DNA of 6,155 nucleotides from Spirochaetaceae bacterium (GTDB taxonomy: Bacteria > Spirochaetota > Spirochaetia > SZUA-6 > RPPD01), in contig RPPD01000148.1 of the NCBI GenBank assembly GCA_003818675.1, forward strand, positions 1 to 6,155, in the 5' to 3' direction. Under the pieces are notes generated by a model, which did no database searches, was not told where the DNA came from, and saw only the letters and a program-made list of their open reading frames with translations. Shown piece by piece: positions 1-5,934 of the stretch. The translations under genes and the position numbers were made by a program. How positions within the stretch are numbered: position 1 is the stretch's first letter; each line of letters starts with the position of its first letter.

Positions 1-2137
1 AGGTTTCGGGCACAACATAGACAAGACGGTCTACCTGGACCGCTGCGCTCGTTCCTATTATGGGTCCCGCTGATCTCATTATTACAGAATCTGGTTTGAG
101 GTTCTCCGGGGTTTTTACAACTGCCTGTTCATCCTTTACCTGGAACGGTCTGCACTGAAGGAGGTTGATTGAATACCCCTGGTCTTCATTGAAATTGGCC
201 GTAAACTCAATGTCAACCGGATACTCATACGCCTTCTGAAGAGTCTGGAGAAGTCTCTTCATGTCTTCGACAAATCGCGTGTTTGATAGTATTTTGTCAA
301 AGGTCAGGATGAAGGGGGCTTCTCCTCGGATATTTTGTTCTTCCATTCTGCGCGTCGCTTCACCGTCCCTGGTCGCGACAAGATCAAGCCGTATGTCCTG
401 TGAATGTTTGCAGACTTCGGTGAAATCGCGTGTGACATGCAGGTTTTTCTCCAGATCAAGGAGATCGACCTTGTGCTGTGAAAAGCGACTGATCTCGACC
501 AGCTCTCCGACCGGTCTTTTCAGGGGCGAGCTCAAGGAGACCACGCGGGTGTAGTCGTCGTCGCAGCGGTCCACCGCGCGCGTACCGAGTCCGAAGACCA
601 GGCGCATTACACCTGAGGCCGGATCGATGTCCCTGCTCCAGACATAGGGATTGAAGGAGAAGGCTACGCCGGCCAATTCCGGGAAATACAGGTTGTCATG
701 CCTGGTTCCGGAAACGCGCTGGACAAGCAGTGCCATTTGCTCGTCGGATTCGAGGAGTCCCCGATGGTTGCGGTATGAAAGGGCTTCGAAGGTGAGTGTG
801 CTGGAATAGACGGTGCGGACCGCTTCCAGGAATGCCTCCAGGCGTTCACCCGGCGTGCCCTGGTTGGCGCAGAAAACGCTTTCGTACTTGCCCGAGAACG
901 CATTGCCATACGCGTCTTCGAGCAAGCTCGAGGAACGCACGATGATGGGCGACTGGCCGAAGTAGCCGAGCATTTCCTCGAACTGGGAGAGAATTTCCTC
1001 CGGGAATGTCCCGTTCATGAGCTTGTTGCGGACTTCCTCCGCGGAATTGCGCAGGATCCCGGCTTTTATCAGTCTGCGTCTGAGCCACCAGCATCCGTTC
1101 TGGATCAGATACGAGTAAAAGACATCCGAACCGATATAGAATGAATCGTGTGGCTCGAGCATTTTATCCCAGGCCGGATCATTGTGCACGAGAATCTCCC
1201 TGGCCAAAAGCATGCCGATCGACTTTCCGCCGACAAGCCCTGTGCCTATCATCCGCTTGCCGACTTCGACGAGACGCGAGAGAGAGAAATATTTCTCGGC
1301 CAGTTTCAGTATCCTCGGGTCCCGGGTGAATGCCATGCGGAGGAGCTGGCTTTTTAGGCTTGAAACTTCAGCCGGGTGTTTCGCCTCCGTGCTCCCGGCG
1401 TTCCTGGACGTGATTTGTGAAGCTCGGCTGAAAGTCTTTGTCCATGTGTCATACTGCTGCAGCGTGAAATCAAGCCATGGCTGCGGTACCGAGGTCATGA
1501 TGCCGGCAATGACCGAGCTCTGCGTGACCGGGATGAAGGATTCCCCTATCCAACGGTGGAGCATGTACATCGTGGCGGAATGGCGTTTATATACCTTGAG
1601 GGGGTGCAGAAAGAGCTCCTGATTTTTTCTGTATACGTCCACAATTACCTGCGCCGTGTCGTGGATGGCGTTTATTGCGACAGCCATGTGGTGGTTGCGC
1701 ACGAGCGCAAAGTAGGTGGCGGTCTCGAAATCATACAGGTATGGACAGGTTAGCATGAAAAAGTTGGCGAGCATCCGGTCCGAGTACCAGTCTGCCGCAA
1801 GGTCGGAAAGGCAGTCAAAGACATAGCAAGCGCCCTCGCCATACTTTTCTATGACGTCAAATATCGCCGAGATGAAGTTTTCAAATCCTTCGTTGGGGTC
1901 AAGGTTGTAGACATGCGCCTGGATGTCCTCGGGCAAAAGGGGCGGATGATTCGCAAAACGGAAATATATTAGATCGCGCTTTTCCAGTATTGCCTCGCGG
2001 CAGAAAGGGTGGACAAATGGAATGTAGTCTGAAATCGAGTCAACCTGGAAGACGATGTTGTCGCCAGGCCTGACACCCAGAAACACCGAATCAAGTCCGG
2101 GAATCCCGGTACTCATTTGAGAAAAAACACGCGCCAT
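1..2137 (-). CDS. KaiC-like (P-loop-less) / PEP-pyruvate-binding domain fusion protein, 3' end outside window
   Basis: One open frame of 712 codons with no stop reaches the left edge, so the C-terminus is missing. Residues about 9-230 resemble a KaiC/RecA-like domain. It opens with STGIPGLDSVF, the usual KaiC entry motif, and has a Walker-B-like strand (YVFDCLSDL), but the place of the Walker A loop reads VDSISDYIP with no GK[T/S], so ATP binding there is doubtful. Residues about 300-665 are a PPDK_N-type ATP-grasp domain: VGGKSIGML (GGK at 303-305), IIVRSSSLLEDA from 398, and a closing LQCRP at 660-664. Enzymes with this domain (PEP synthase, pyruvate phosphate dikinase, glucan water dikinase) move phosphate from ATP to a histidine. 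No phosphohistidine or PEP-utilising barrel domain is visible, so calling it PEP synthase would be unsafe. The start ATG directly follows the folP stop and has AAAGGA 7 nt upstream. A second ATG at codon 8 lacks a good ribosome site. Confidence 0.9.
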   Translation of the reverse strand, partial: MARVFSQMSTGIPGLDSVFLGVRPGDNIVFQVDSISDYIPFVHPFCREAILEKRDLIYFRFANHPPLLPEDIQAHVYNLDPNEGFENFISAIFDVIEKYGEGACYVFDCLSDLAADWYSDRMLANFFMLTCPYLYDFETATYFALVRNHHMAVAINAIHDTAQVIVDVYRKNQELFLHPLKVYKRHSATMYMLHRWIGESFIPVTQSSVIAGIMTSVPQPWLDFTLQQYDTWTKTFSRASQITSRNAGSTEAKHPAEVSSLKSQLLRMAFTRDPRILKLAEKYFSLSRLVEVGKRMIGTGLVGGKSIGMLLAREILVHNDPAWDKMLEPHDSFYIGSDVFYSYLIQNGCWWLRRRLIKAGILRNSAEEVRNKLMNGTFPEEILSQFEEMLGYFGQSPIIVRSSSLLEDAYGNAFSGKYESVFCANQGTPGERLEAFLEAVRTVYSSTLTFEALSYRNHRGLLESDEQMALLVQRVSGTRHDNLYFPELAGVAFSFNPYVWSRDIDPASGVMRLVFGLGTRAVDRCDDDYTRVVSLSSPLKRPVGELVEISRFSQHKVDLLDLEKNLHVTRDFTEVCKHSQDIRLDLVATRDGEATRRMEEQNIRGEAPFILTFDKILSNTRFVEDMKRLLQTLQKAYEYPVDIEFTANFNEDQGYSINLLQCRPFQVKDEQAVVKTPENLKPDSVIMRSAGPIIGTSAAVQVDRLVYVVPET

Positions 2138-3007
2138 TTATTTATCCTTTATCGCTGCGTTTTTTATTGCCATGGCGACAGCCGCGGCATCAACAGCCTC
2201 TGCAACGTCATGCACGCGCAGAAAATTTACACCGCCTGCGACTGCCATTGCATGCGCGGCCACAGTTCCCGCGAGTCGCTCCTCCACCGGCCTGTGCGTG
2301 ACCTCGCCCAGGAATGACTTTCGCGAAAGCCCTATCAATATGGGAAAGCCAAGTGACGCGAATGCGGGGATATTTGCAAGTATGGCCAGGTTGTCGGAAA
2401 CCCGTTTGCCAAAACCAATGCCGGGATCAATGATGATTTTATCGCGCGCCACCTTGCATTCCATGGCGTGAGCGCACAACGATTCCAGTTCAGCGCTGAT
2501 TTCCGCTACCGGATCATTGTAAAATGGCTTGTCCTGCATGCTCTGCGGTATGCCCTTCATGTGCATGATCACAACGGGAACATCTGCGCGGGCAACAAGG
2601 CGCGCAAACTCGTCATCATCGCGCAGACCCGCGACCGTGTTGATCATGTCAGTGCCAGCCTCCAAAGCTGCTGCGGCAACGCCACTTTTTTTTGTATCTA
2701 CCGAGACAATGATGTCATGACGCGCCTTTATCTCGTGGATTAATGGGACAACCCGTTTGATTTCTTCTGACGCATCCACGGCCAAAGAACCTGGACGCGT
2801 TGATTCGCCGCCAATATCCAGGATGTCTGCCCCTTCAGCAATCATTTCTGCTGCACGAGTAAGCGCGAAGTCAATTGAGGATATCCTGCTGCCGGGATAG
2901 AAGGAGTCAGGAGTGAAATTGATGATACCCATGATATAGATTTTTTTCGAGAAGTCGAGAGAATGGTTCTTCCATGCAAGCTTTGTACATGGAGTGATTC
3001 CGGGCAT
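2138..3007 (-). CDS. folP: Dihydropteroate synthase
   Basis: This 289-residue enzyme of folate biosynthesis condenses 6-hydroxymethyl-7,8-dihydropterin diphosphate with p-aminobenzoate to give dihydropteroate in the cytoplasm; it is the sulfonamide target. The TIM-barrel signature motifs are present in order: MGIINFTPDSF (26-36), DIGGESTRPG (64-73), SVDT (102-105), the pterin-site Asn in MINTVAGL (N123), MHMKG (148-152), DPGIGFGK (194-201), GLSRKSFLG (226-234, holding the SRK motif) and RVHDV (264-268). Length is typical of the family. One deviation is the usual IND motif reading INT, although the Asn is kept. The start is supported by AAGGAG 5 nt upstream of the ATG and a well-spaced promoter behind it. 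The TAA stop touches the ATG of the next gene, so the two are co-transcribed and probably translationally coupled. No other folate gene is visible in the window. Confidence 0.97.
   Translation of the reverse strand: MPGITPCTKLAWKNHSLDFSKKIYIMGIINFTPDSFYPGSRISSIDFALTRAAEMIAEGADILDIGGESTRPGSLAVDASEEIKRVVPLIHEIKARHDIIVSVDTKKSGVAAAALEAGTDMINTVAGLRDDDEFARLVARADVPVVIMHMKGIPQSMQDKPFYNDPVAEISAELESLCAHAMECKVARDKIIIDPGIGFGKRVSDNLAILANIPAFASLGFPILIGLSRKSFLGEVTHRPVEERLAGTVAAHAMAVAGGVNFLRVHDVAEAVDAAAVAMAIKNAAIKDK
2145..2150 (-). promoter_or_regulatory. Ribosome-binding site inside the end of folP for the downstream gene
   Basis: AAAGGA lies within the last codons of folP, 7 nt before the ATG at 2135-2137. 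It favours that ATG over the in-frame ATG at 2114-2116 and fits translational coupling across the abutting TAA and ATG. Confidence 0.6.
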
Positions 3008-3012
3008 AGGGG

Positions 3013-3018
3013 CTCCTT
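3013..3018 (-). promoter_or_regulatory. Ribosome-binding site that fixes the folP start
   Basis: AAGGAG on the minus strand lies 5 nt before the ATG at 3005-3007. It supports a 289-residue product starting 25 residues before the conserved MGIINFTPDSF motif rather than at the internal Met26. Confidence 0.7.
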
Positions 3019-3026
3019 GCAGTCAC

Positions 3027-3055
3027 ATTCTACGGTCTTGGCGCATGCTCGTCAA
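3027..3055 (-). promoter_or_regulatory. Sigma70-type promoter for folP and its downstream gene
   Basis: Read on the minus strand, TTGACG (3050-3055) and TAGAAT (3027-3032) are separated by exactly 17 nt. Each hexamer matches the consensus at five of six positions. The predicted start near 3020 leaves a leader of about a dozen nucleotides, just enough to hold the ribosome-binding site. This is a sequence match only. Confidence 0.55.
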
Positions 3056-3082
3056 CCGAATGCGGCGGAGGTAAGGTCTGGA

Positions 3083-3111
3083 TTGCCGGATGAGGATCAT
3101 ATGGATATAAT
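3083..3111 (+). promoter_or_regulatory. Possible promoter for the phosphatase gene
   Basis: TTGCCG (3083-3088) is followed after 17 nt by a perfect TATAAT (3106-3111). If used, transcription would start near 3118, almost on the ATG at 3119, giving a leaderless message that begins MKIIFVRHG. The -10 box lies inside the frame that begins at the ATG at 3101, so this promoter and that start cannot both apply. The -35 match is only four of six. Confidence 0.3.
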
Positions 3112-3646
3112 GACAAACATGAAGATAATTTTTGTGCGGCACGGAAAACCGGATTACTCGATATCTGATGAGCGAAAGCTCCCGTATGCGCTGAAGAACT
3201 ATTGACCGCTTGACCGGGCTGGGATTATAAAGGTCGAGGAGACGGCAAACGATCCACGCCTGGCGGGCGCCGACATAATGATAGCGTCTCCATACACCAG
3301 GGCCATGCAGACAGCCGGGATAATAAACCGCAGGCTCGGTCTCCCTTTCTTTGTGGAATACGACCTGCGCGAGTGGGATGTCGCGTCCGACTTCACGGAG
3401 TACGTGAGCGAACCCGAGGCCCTCCGTCGCTATCGGGAATTGCGAGACAACAATGGCATTCCGCCTGCAGGATCAGAGGGACTGTATGAGACCGGCGAGT
3501 TCGTGAGAGCGAGGGCGCTCGCCGTGCTCCAGCGCTACAGGCAGTACAGTAAAATCATCGTGGTCGCACATGGGACTTTGGCCCGGTGTGTGGCCGGGAG
3601 TTTCGTGAATATGGACTTCGCCGGGATAATCGAGTGCGAGATATAA
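3101..3646 (+). pseudogene. Histidine phosphatase (phosphoglycerate-mutase-like) family gene with in-frame TGA
   Basis: Both halves lie in the same frame and together form a standard histidine phosphatase superfamily domain of about 180 codons. The nucleophile motif is FVRHG (H14, counted from the ATG at 3101), followed by SPYTRAMQTA (R67), the acid residue region LREWD (E91) and VVAHGTLARC (second His, H157). The reading is broken once by TGA at 3203-3205 (codon 35), between KNY and PLDRAG, the segment that usually reads PLTxxG. Residues on both sides remain well conserved with no frameshift, so the damage is a single codon: a recent nonsense mutation, a sequencing error or, less likely, readthrough. 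A product starting at the internal ATG (3278) would lack RHG and be inactive. The ATG at 3101 has GAGG 5 nt upstream; the ATG at 3119 is the alternative start. The substrate cannot be read from the sequence. Confidence 0.8.
3206..3238 (+). other. Stem-loop directly after the in-frame TGA of the phosphatase gene
   Basis: CTTGACC (3209-3215) can pair with GGTCGAG (3232-3238), seven pairs with one G-U, around a 16 nt loop. It starts 3 nt after the TGA at 3203-3205, the distance range where a bacterial SECIS element would lie. The loop shows no clear SECIS apical signature and the stem is short, so chance is the default explanation. Confidence 0.2.
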
Positions 3647-3654
3647 ACAGCGGT

Positions 3655-3664
3655 AACCGCGGAT
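3655..3664. repeat. Left copy of inverted AACCGCGGAT
   Basis: The decamer AACCGCGGAT recurs in inverted orientation at 4701-4710. Together the two copies bracket the patch holding the hsdS and PKD/Fn3 remnants. The core CCGCGG is itself a palindrome, so only the flanking AA and AT give direction. The copy here is followed by a related GCGGAT (3669-3674), typical of dispersed intergenic repeats. Confidence 0.4.
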
Positions 3665-3709
3665 GAATGCGGATTGACACAGATCGAGATAAAACTAAAT
3701 CCGTACTTC

Positions 3710-3922
3710 CTACACTCTGGCCATGACTGCATTCAAGATGGCGGTTTGTTTTTCACCGGCTGCGGTAATCCGGCTTTCAAGCCTGTCGCAGAGCGCCATC
3801 AGTTGATCGATTTTGGCGACAATTCGTTTCTGTTCAGCGAGAGGCGGGAGGGGAAGGAAGCAACCACGGATTTCTGCGCGTGCGTTTCTCGCGCGCGCAT
3901 ACGCAGATGAGAACCAAAACAT
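3710..3922 (-). pseudogene. hsdS: C-terminal remnant of a type I restriction-modification specificity subunit (HsdS)
   Basis: The frame ends with the C-terminal conserved region and helix of type I specificity subunits: FLPLPPLAEQKRIVAKID (residues 22-39) followed by LMALCDRLESRI. In intact HsdS this part follows the second target-recognition domain and helps bind the methylase subunit HsdM. A whole HsdS has roughly 400 residues; only about 55 convincing residues remain, with no start codon, recognition domain, hsdM or hsdR nearby. Upstream on the same strand, another frame (about 3984-3880) reads GTGKRVAFEGECFGSHLRMRA, which could be a scrap of a target-recognition domain joined by a frameshift or deletion. 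That part is uncertain. The fragment should have no function. Confidence 0.75.
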
Positions 3923-3955
3923 TCACCTTCAAACGCTACGCGCTTGCCAGTCCCT

Positions 3956-4660
3956 CTATTTAGTCGTGAAACTCCATATGTCACTTTCGTTGGACATGCC
4001 TTATTGATTGACTGTTCTCACTTTATAGAAATACTGCGTCCCAGTCTGTAACGGCACTGTTGGACCGGTTTTGGAGGAACTCTGGGGTAACGAACATGAA
4101 ATTAAAACTAGGAAAATCAAAACAATCATAATGATCATGTTTGCTTTTTTCCTTTTTTGAGAGAAACGATGCCTGATTATGAAAAGGCCTGGAATGAGGG
4201 CAAGCGACAAGACTGTAAAGACACCCGGTAATGCGCCAGAATTGTTAGAATTATAAGTCACGGGCAAGCAGTCGAAAAAATCGGAGTTCGGGCTTACAAA
4301 TAATTCATAATCAAGCCCTCCCAATATGCCACTGCTCACATTCGTCCATTGAAAAGAAGCATTGGTTGGAATATCTACAGCCCCGTTTGCCGGGGTGATG
4401 AGGGTTGTCTTTGGTGGCAAACCCGGGATATCCAGCCCGCTATTCGAAACAAAAAGATAATAAGAAGTAGTTTGTGAAAATGAATACGCGTCTGTAACAG
4501 TGAGACTGACTGTGTATAGTCCATTAGTAAATTCTCTGAATGTATAACTCGTTACATGTGATTCAATTGTTCCATCTTCGTTAAAATCCCATGAAACGCT
4601 CAGCACTGCGGAGGCCGCCCATATTTTCCAGCAGGACGAATTGGAATTGCCCGCTTCCAC
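3956..4660 (-). pseudogene. Truncated PKD / Fn3-like surface protein with internal membrane hairpin and in-frame TAA
   Basis: From the first open codon (GTG at 4658-4660, no ribosome site, in-frame TAA shortly upstream) the protein shows a PKD domain (about 15-72, with VSWDFNEDG and LYTVSLTVTDA). A linker and an Fn3/Ig-like beta-sandwich start follow, at 83-135 (LITPANGAVDIPTNASFQW, LDYELFVSPNSDF). Then come a hydrophobic stretch (147-162), a basic loop RHRFSQKRKK, a second hydrophobic stretch (175-188) ending LISC (C189), and the rest of the Fn3 sandwich (LQTGTQYFYKVRTVNQ). TAA at 4001-4003 interrupts it, but the same frame continues GMSNESDIWSFTTK to a TAG at 3956-3958, which is the expected Fn3 ending. 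The stop therefore replaces what is probably a Tyr codon near the natural C-terminus. The N-terminus and signal peptide are missing. I read it as the decaying tail of a secreted or envelope protein. Confidence 0.7.
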
Positions 4661-4669
4661 CGTAAATTT

Positions 4670-4690
4670 GCGTACCCGCGCGGGTTACGC
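4670..4690. repeat. GC-rich near-palindrome at the broken 5' end of the PKD/Fn3 remnant
   Basis: The arms GCGTA and TACGC flank the perfect palindrome CCCGCGCGGG with a single extra T on the right arm, giving a strong potential hairpin. It lies just upstream of the first open codon of the PKD/Fn3 remnant, where the open frame is lost. It could mark a rearrangement junction. There is no T-run after it on either strand, so it is not a standard terminator. Confidence 0.5.
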
Positions 4691-4700
4691 GTGCGGGGGA

Positions 4701-4710
4701 ATCCGCGGTT
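4701..4710. repeat. Right copy of inverted AACCGCGGAT
   Basis: ATCCGCGGTT is the exact reverse complement of the decamer at 3655-3664. No transposase or target-site duplication is visible, so a mobile element is not supported; a dispersed intergenic repeat family is more likely. Confidence 0.4.
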
Positions 4711-4748
4711 TATAATCTGTTTAAGAAAAGACGAATGAAGAGAATTTG

Positions 4749-4821
4749 GACAGGATTTACAGGATAAGAATCCAGATCAGGGTTTAAGGATCTCTATCAT
4801 GTTAATCTTGTAAATCCTGTC
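4749..4821. repeat. Inverted pair of ACAGGATTTACAGGAT-type intergenic repeat
   Basis: GACAGGATTTACAGGAT at 4749-4765 pairs with 4805-4821 at 16 of 17 positions, enclosing a 39 nt loop. As I recall, this motif occurs as a dispersed intergenic repeat in many anaerobe and metagenome-derived genomes. It lies directly downstream of the DUF362 gene and may fold in the 3' end of its transcript. No U-tract follows the stem on the minus strand, so calling it a rho-independent terminator is not justified. The rest of the 4661-4859 gap shows no gene. Confidence 0.65.
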
Positions 4822-4859
4822 TGATTTTTCCGGATTTTCCCCGGATCTTCTGTTGCCGT

Positions 4860-5933
4860 TCAGACCTGGACCAGTTCGTATTTACGGCTGCCCAGGCCGA
4901 TTTCCTCGGCATGAGAAAGCTGGAGCGTGGGATCAAAGTCGGGATAGCTGTCGTGAGCAAGGCCAAAGCCATCCTTCTGCTGCGTAAGATCAAGCGTGGC
5001 CTGGTCGATGGCCACCGGGTCTGCCGAGAGCAGGATACCGATGTCAGCGATGACCGGAGTCTGCTTTATCGCGAAGCAGTCGCAGTCCCTGGTCATGTTT
5101 GTGAGAACGTTCATGCAGACTATCTTGTTTTTCTTGTTCATCACCGCGCCCAGGGCGTGTTCAGCCATGCGCTTCTGCAAATCAGGGGATTCGACACCCC
5201 AGTTGTAGGCCACTGCATGGTAGCGACAGACCGCAAGGCATTCGCCGCAGCCCGTGCACTTTTCTGAGACAATGAAAGCCTTTTCTTCCTGTTCAACAAT
5301 CGTGTTTTCAGGACACCAGCGTATGCAGGACTTGCAGAGCGTGCAGAGCTCTTTTTTGATGTAGGGTTTTATTGAACTGTGCTGGCGAAGTTTGCCCTTG
5401 CGGCTTGCCAGTCCCATGCCCAGGTTCTTGATACATGCACCCATGCCCACCTGCATGTGGCCGGTTGGATGGCTTACAACTACCAGGCCGTCCGCCAGCA
5501 CCGCCTCCCGTGCGATGTTGACGCTTGTAAAAAGGATCCCCGGGATTTGGACCTCTATTTCAGTGGAACCCAGAAGCCCATCGGCCATGATGAAGACGGC
5601 GCCGGTTTTGCCATGGGTAAAACCATGGTTATAGGCGTGTTCCAGGTGTGTGAGACCGTCCGAACGCAGGCCCTTGTAGAGTGTGGATGTTTCTGTGAGA
5701 AACGGTTTGGCCTGCATCTGCTTCACCCAGTCTACGACTTTGCGGATTGTCTCAGGACCTACATGTGTATCGTTATTTTTTTCCCCGACATGTAGCTTGA
5801 TTGCCACTTTCTCATTTTTATCAAAGATGGAGAGCTCTTCCTGTGAGGCGAGCAGGGTTTCCGCTGCCTGAGCCTGGTCCTTTACAGAACTTCCTGATGG
5901 CAATGAAATGAAATAGACCTTGCGGGTGGACAT
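4860..5933 (-). CDS. DUF362 domain protein with two [4Fe-4S] ferredoxin motifs
   Basis: The 357-residue protein has an N-terminal DUF362 region (about 40-180, including VAIKLHVGEKNN, LTETSTLYKGLRSDG and the conserved GMGACIKNLGMG at 163-174). A bacterial ferredoxin insert follows: CTLCKSCIRWCP (197-208) and CTGCGECLAVC (226-236), each ligating one [4Fe-4S] cluster. The DUF362 C-terminal part carries DCDCF (283-287) and DIGILLSADPVAIDQATLDL (297-316), hallmarks of this group. There is no signal peptide, so a cytoplasmic redox protein is likely. The family's reaction is not established, and electron transfer is inferred from the clusters. The ATG has AAAGGAA (5941-5947) upstream and lies 1 nt after the stop of the preceding gene, so the two share a transcript whose promoter is outside the window. 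It ends with TGA, followed by the repeat hairpin. Confidence 0.93.
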   Translation of the reverse strand: MSTRKVYFISLPSGSSVKDQAQAAETLLASQEELSIFDKNEKVAIKLHVGEKNNDTHVGPETIRKVVDWVKQMQAKPFLTETSTLYKGLRSDGLTHLEHAYNHGFTHGKTGAVFIMADGLLGSTEIEVQIPGILFTSVNIAREAVLADGLVVVSHPTGHMQVGMGACIKNLGMGLASRKGKLRQHSSIKPYIKKELCTLCKSCIRWCPENTIVEQEEKAFIVSEKCTGCGECLAVCRYHAVAYNWGVESPDLQKRMAEHALGAVMNKKNKIVCMNVLTNMTRDCDCFAIKQTPVIADIGILLSADPVAIDQATLDLTQQKDGFGLAHDSYPDFDPTLQLSHAEEIGLGSRKYELVQV

Positions 5934-5934
5934 T

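Noticed and set aside
1141..1753. Plus-strand open frames up to 146 codons opposite the large minus-strand gene
   Set aside because: They lie fully antisense to a continuous 712-codon frame with recognisable domains, and their proteins show no family motif.
2117..2743. Plus-strand open frames opposite folP
   Set aside because: folP has all its signature motifs on the minus strand; the antisense frames have biased composition and no recognisable domains.
3203..3205. TGA read as Trp or Gly genome-wide
   Set aside because: Two neighbouring genes end with TGA at sensible positions, one of them followed by the ATG of the next gene with a good ribosome site.
3655..4710. Insertion sequence or transposon
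   Set aside because: There is no transposase frame, no target-site duplication, and the inverted match is only 10 nt around a palindromic core.
4749..4821. Rho-independent terminator for the DUF362 gene
   Set aside because: The loop is long and no T-run follows the stem in the direction of transcription.
4911..5871. Plus-strand open frames opposite the DUF362 gene
   Set aside because: They are antisense shadows of a protein with two complete ferredoxin motifs.
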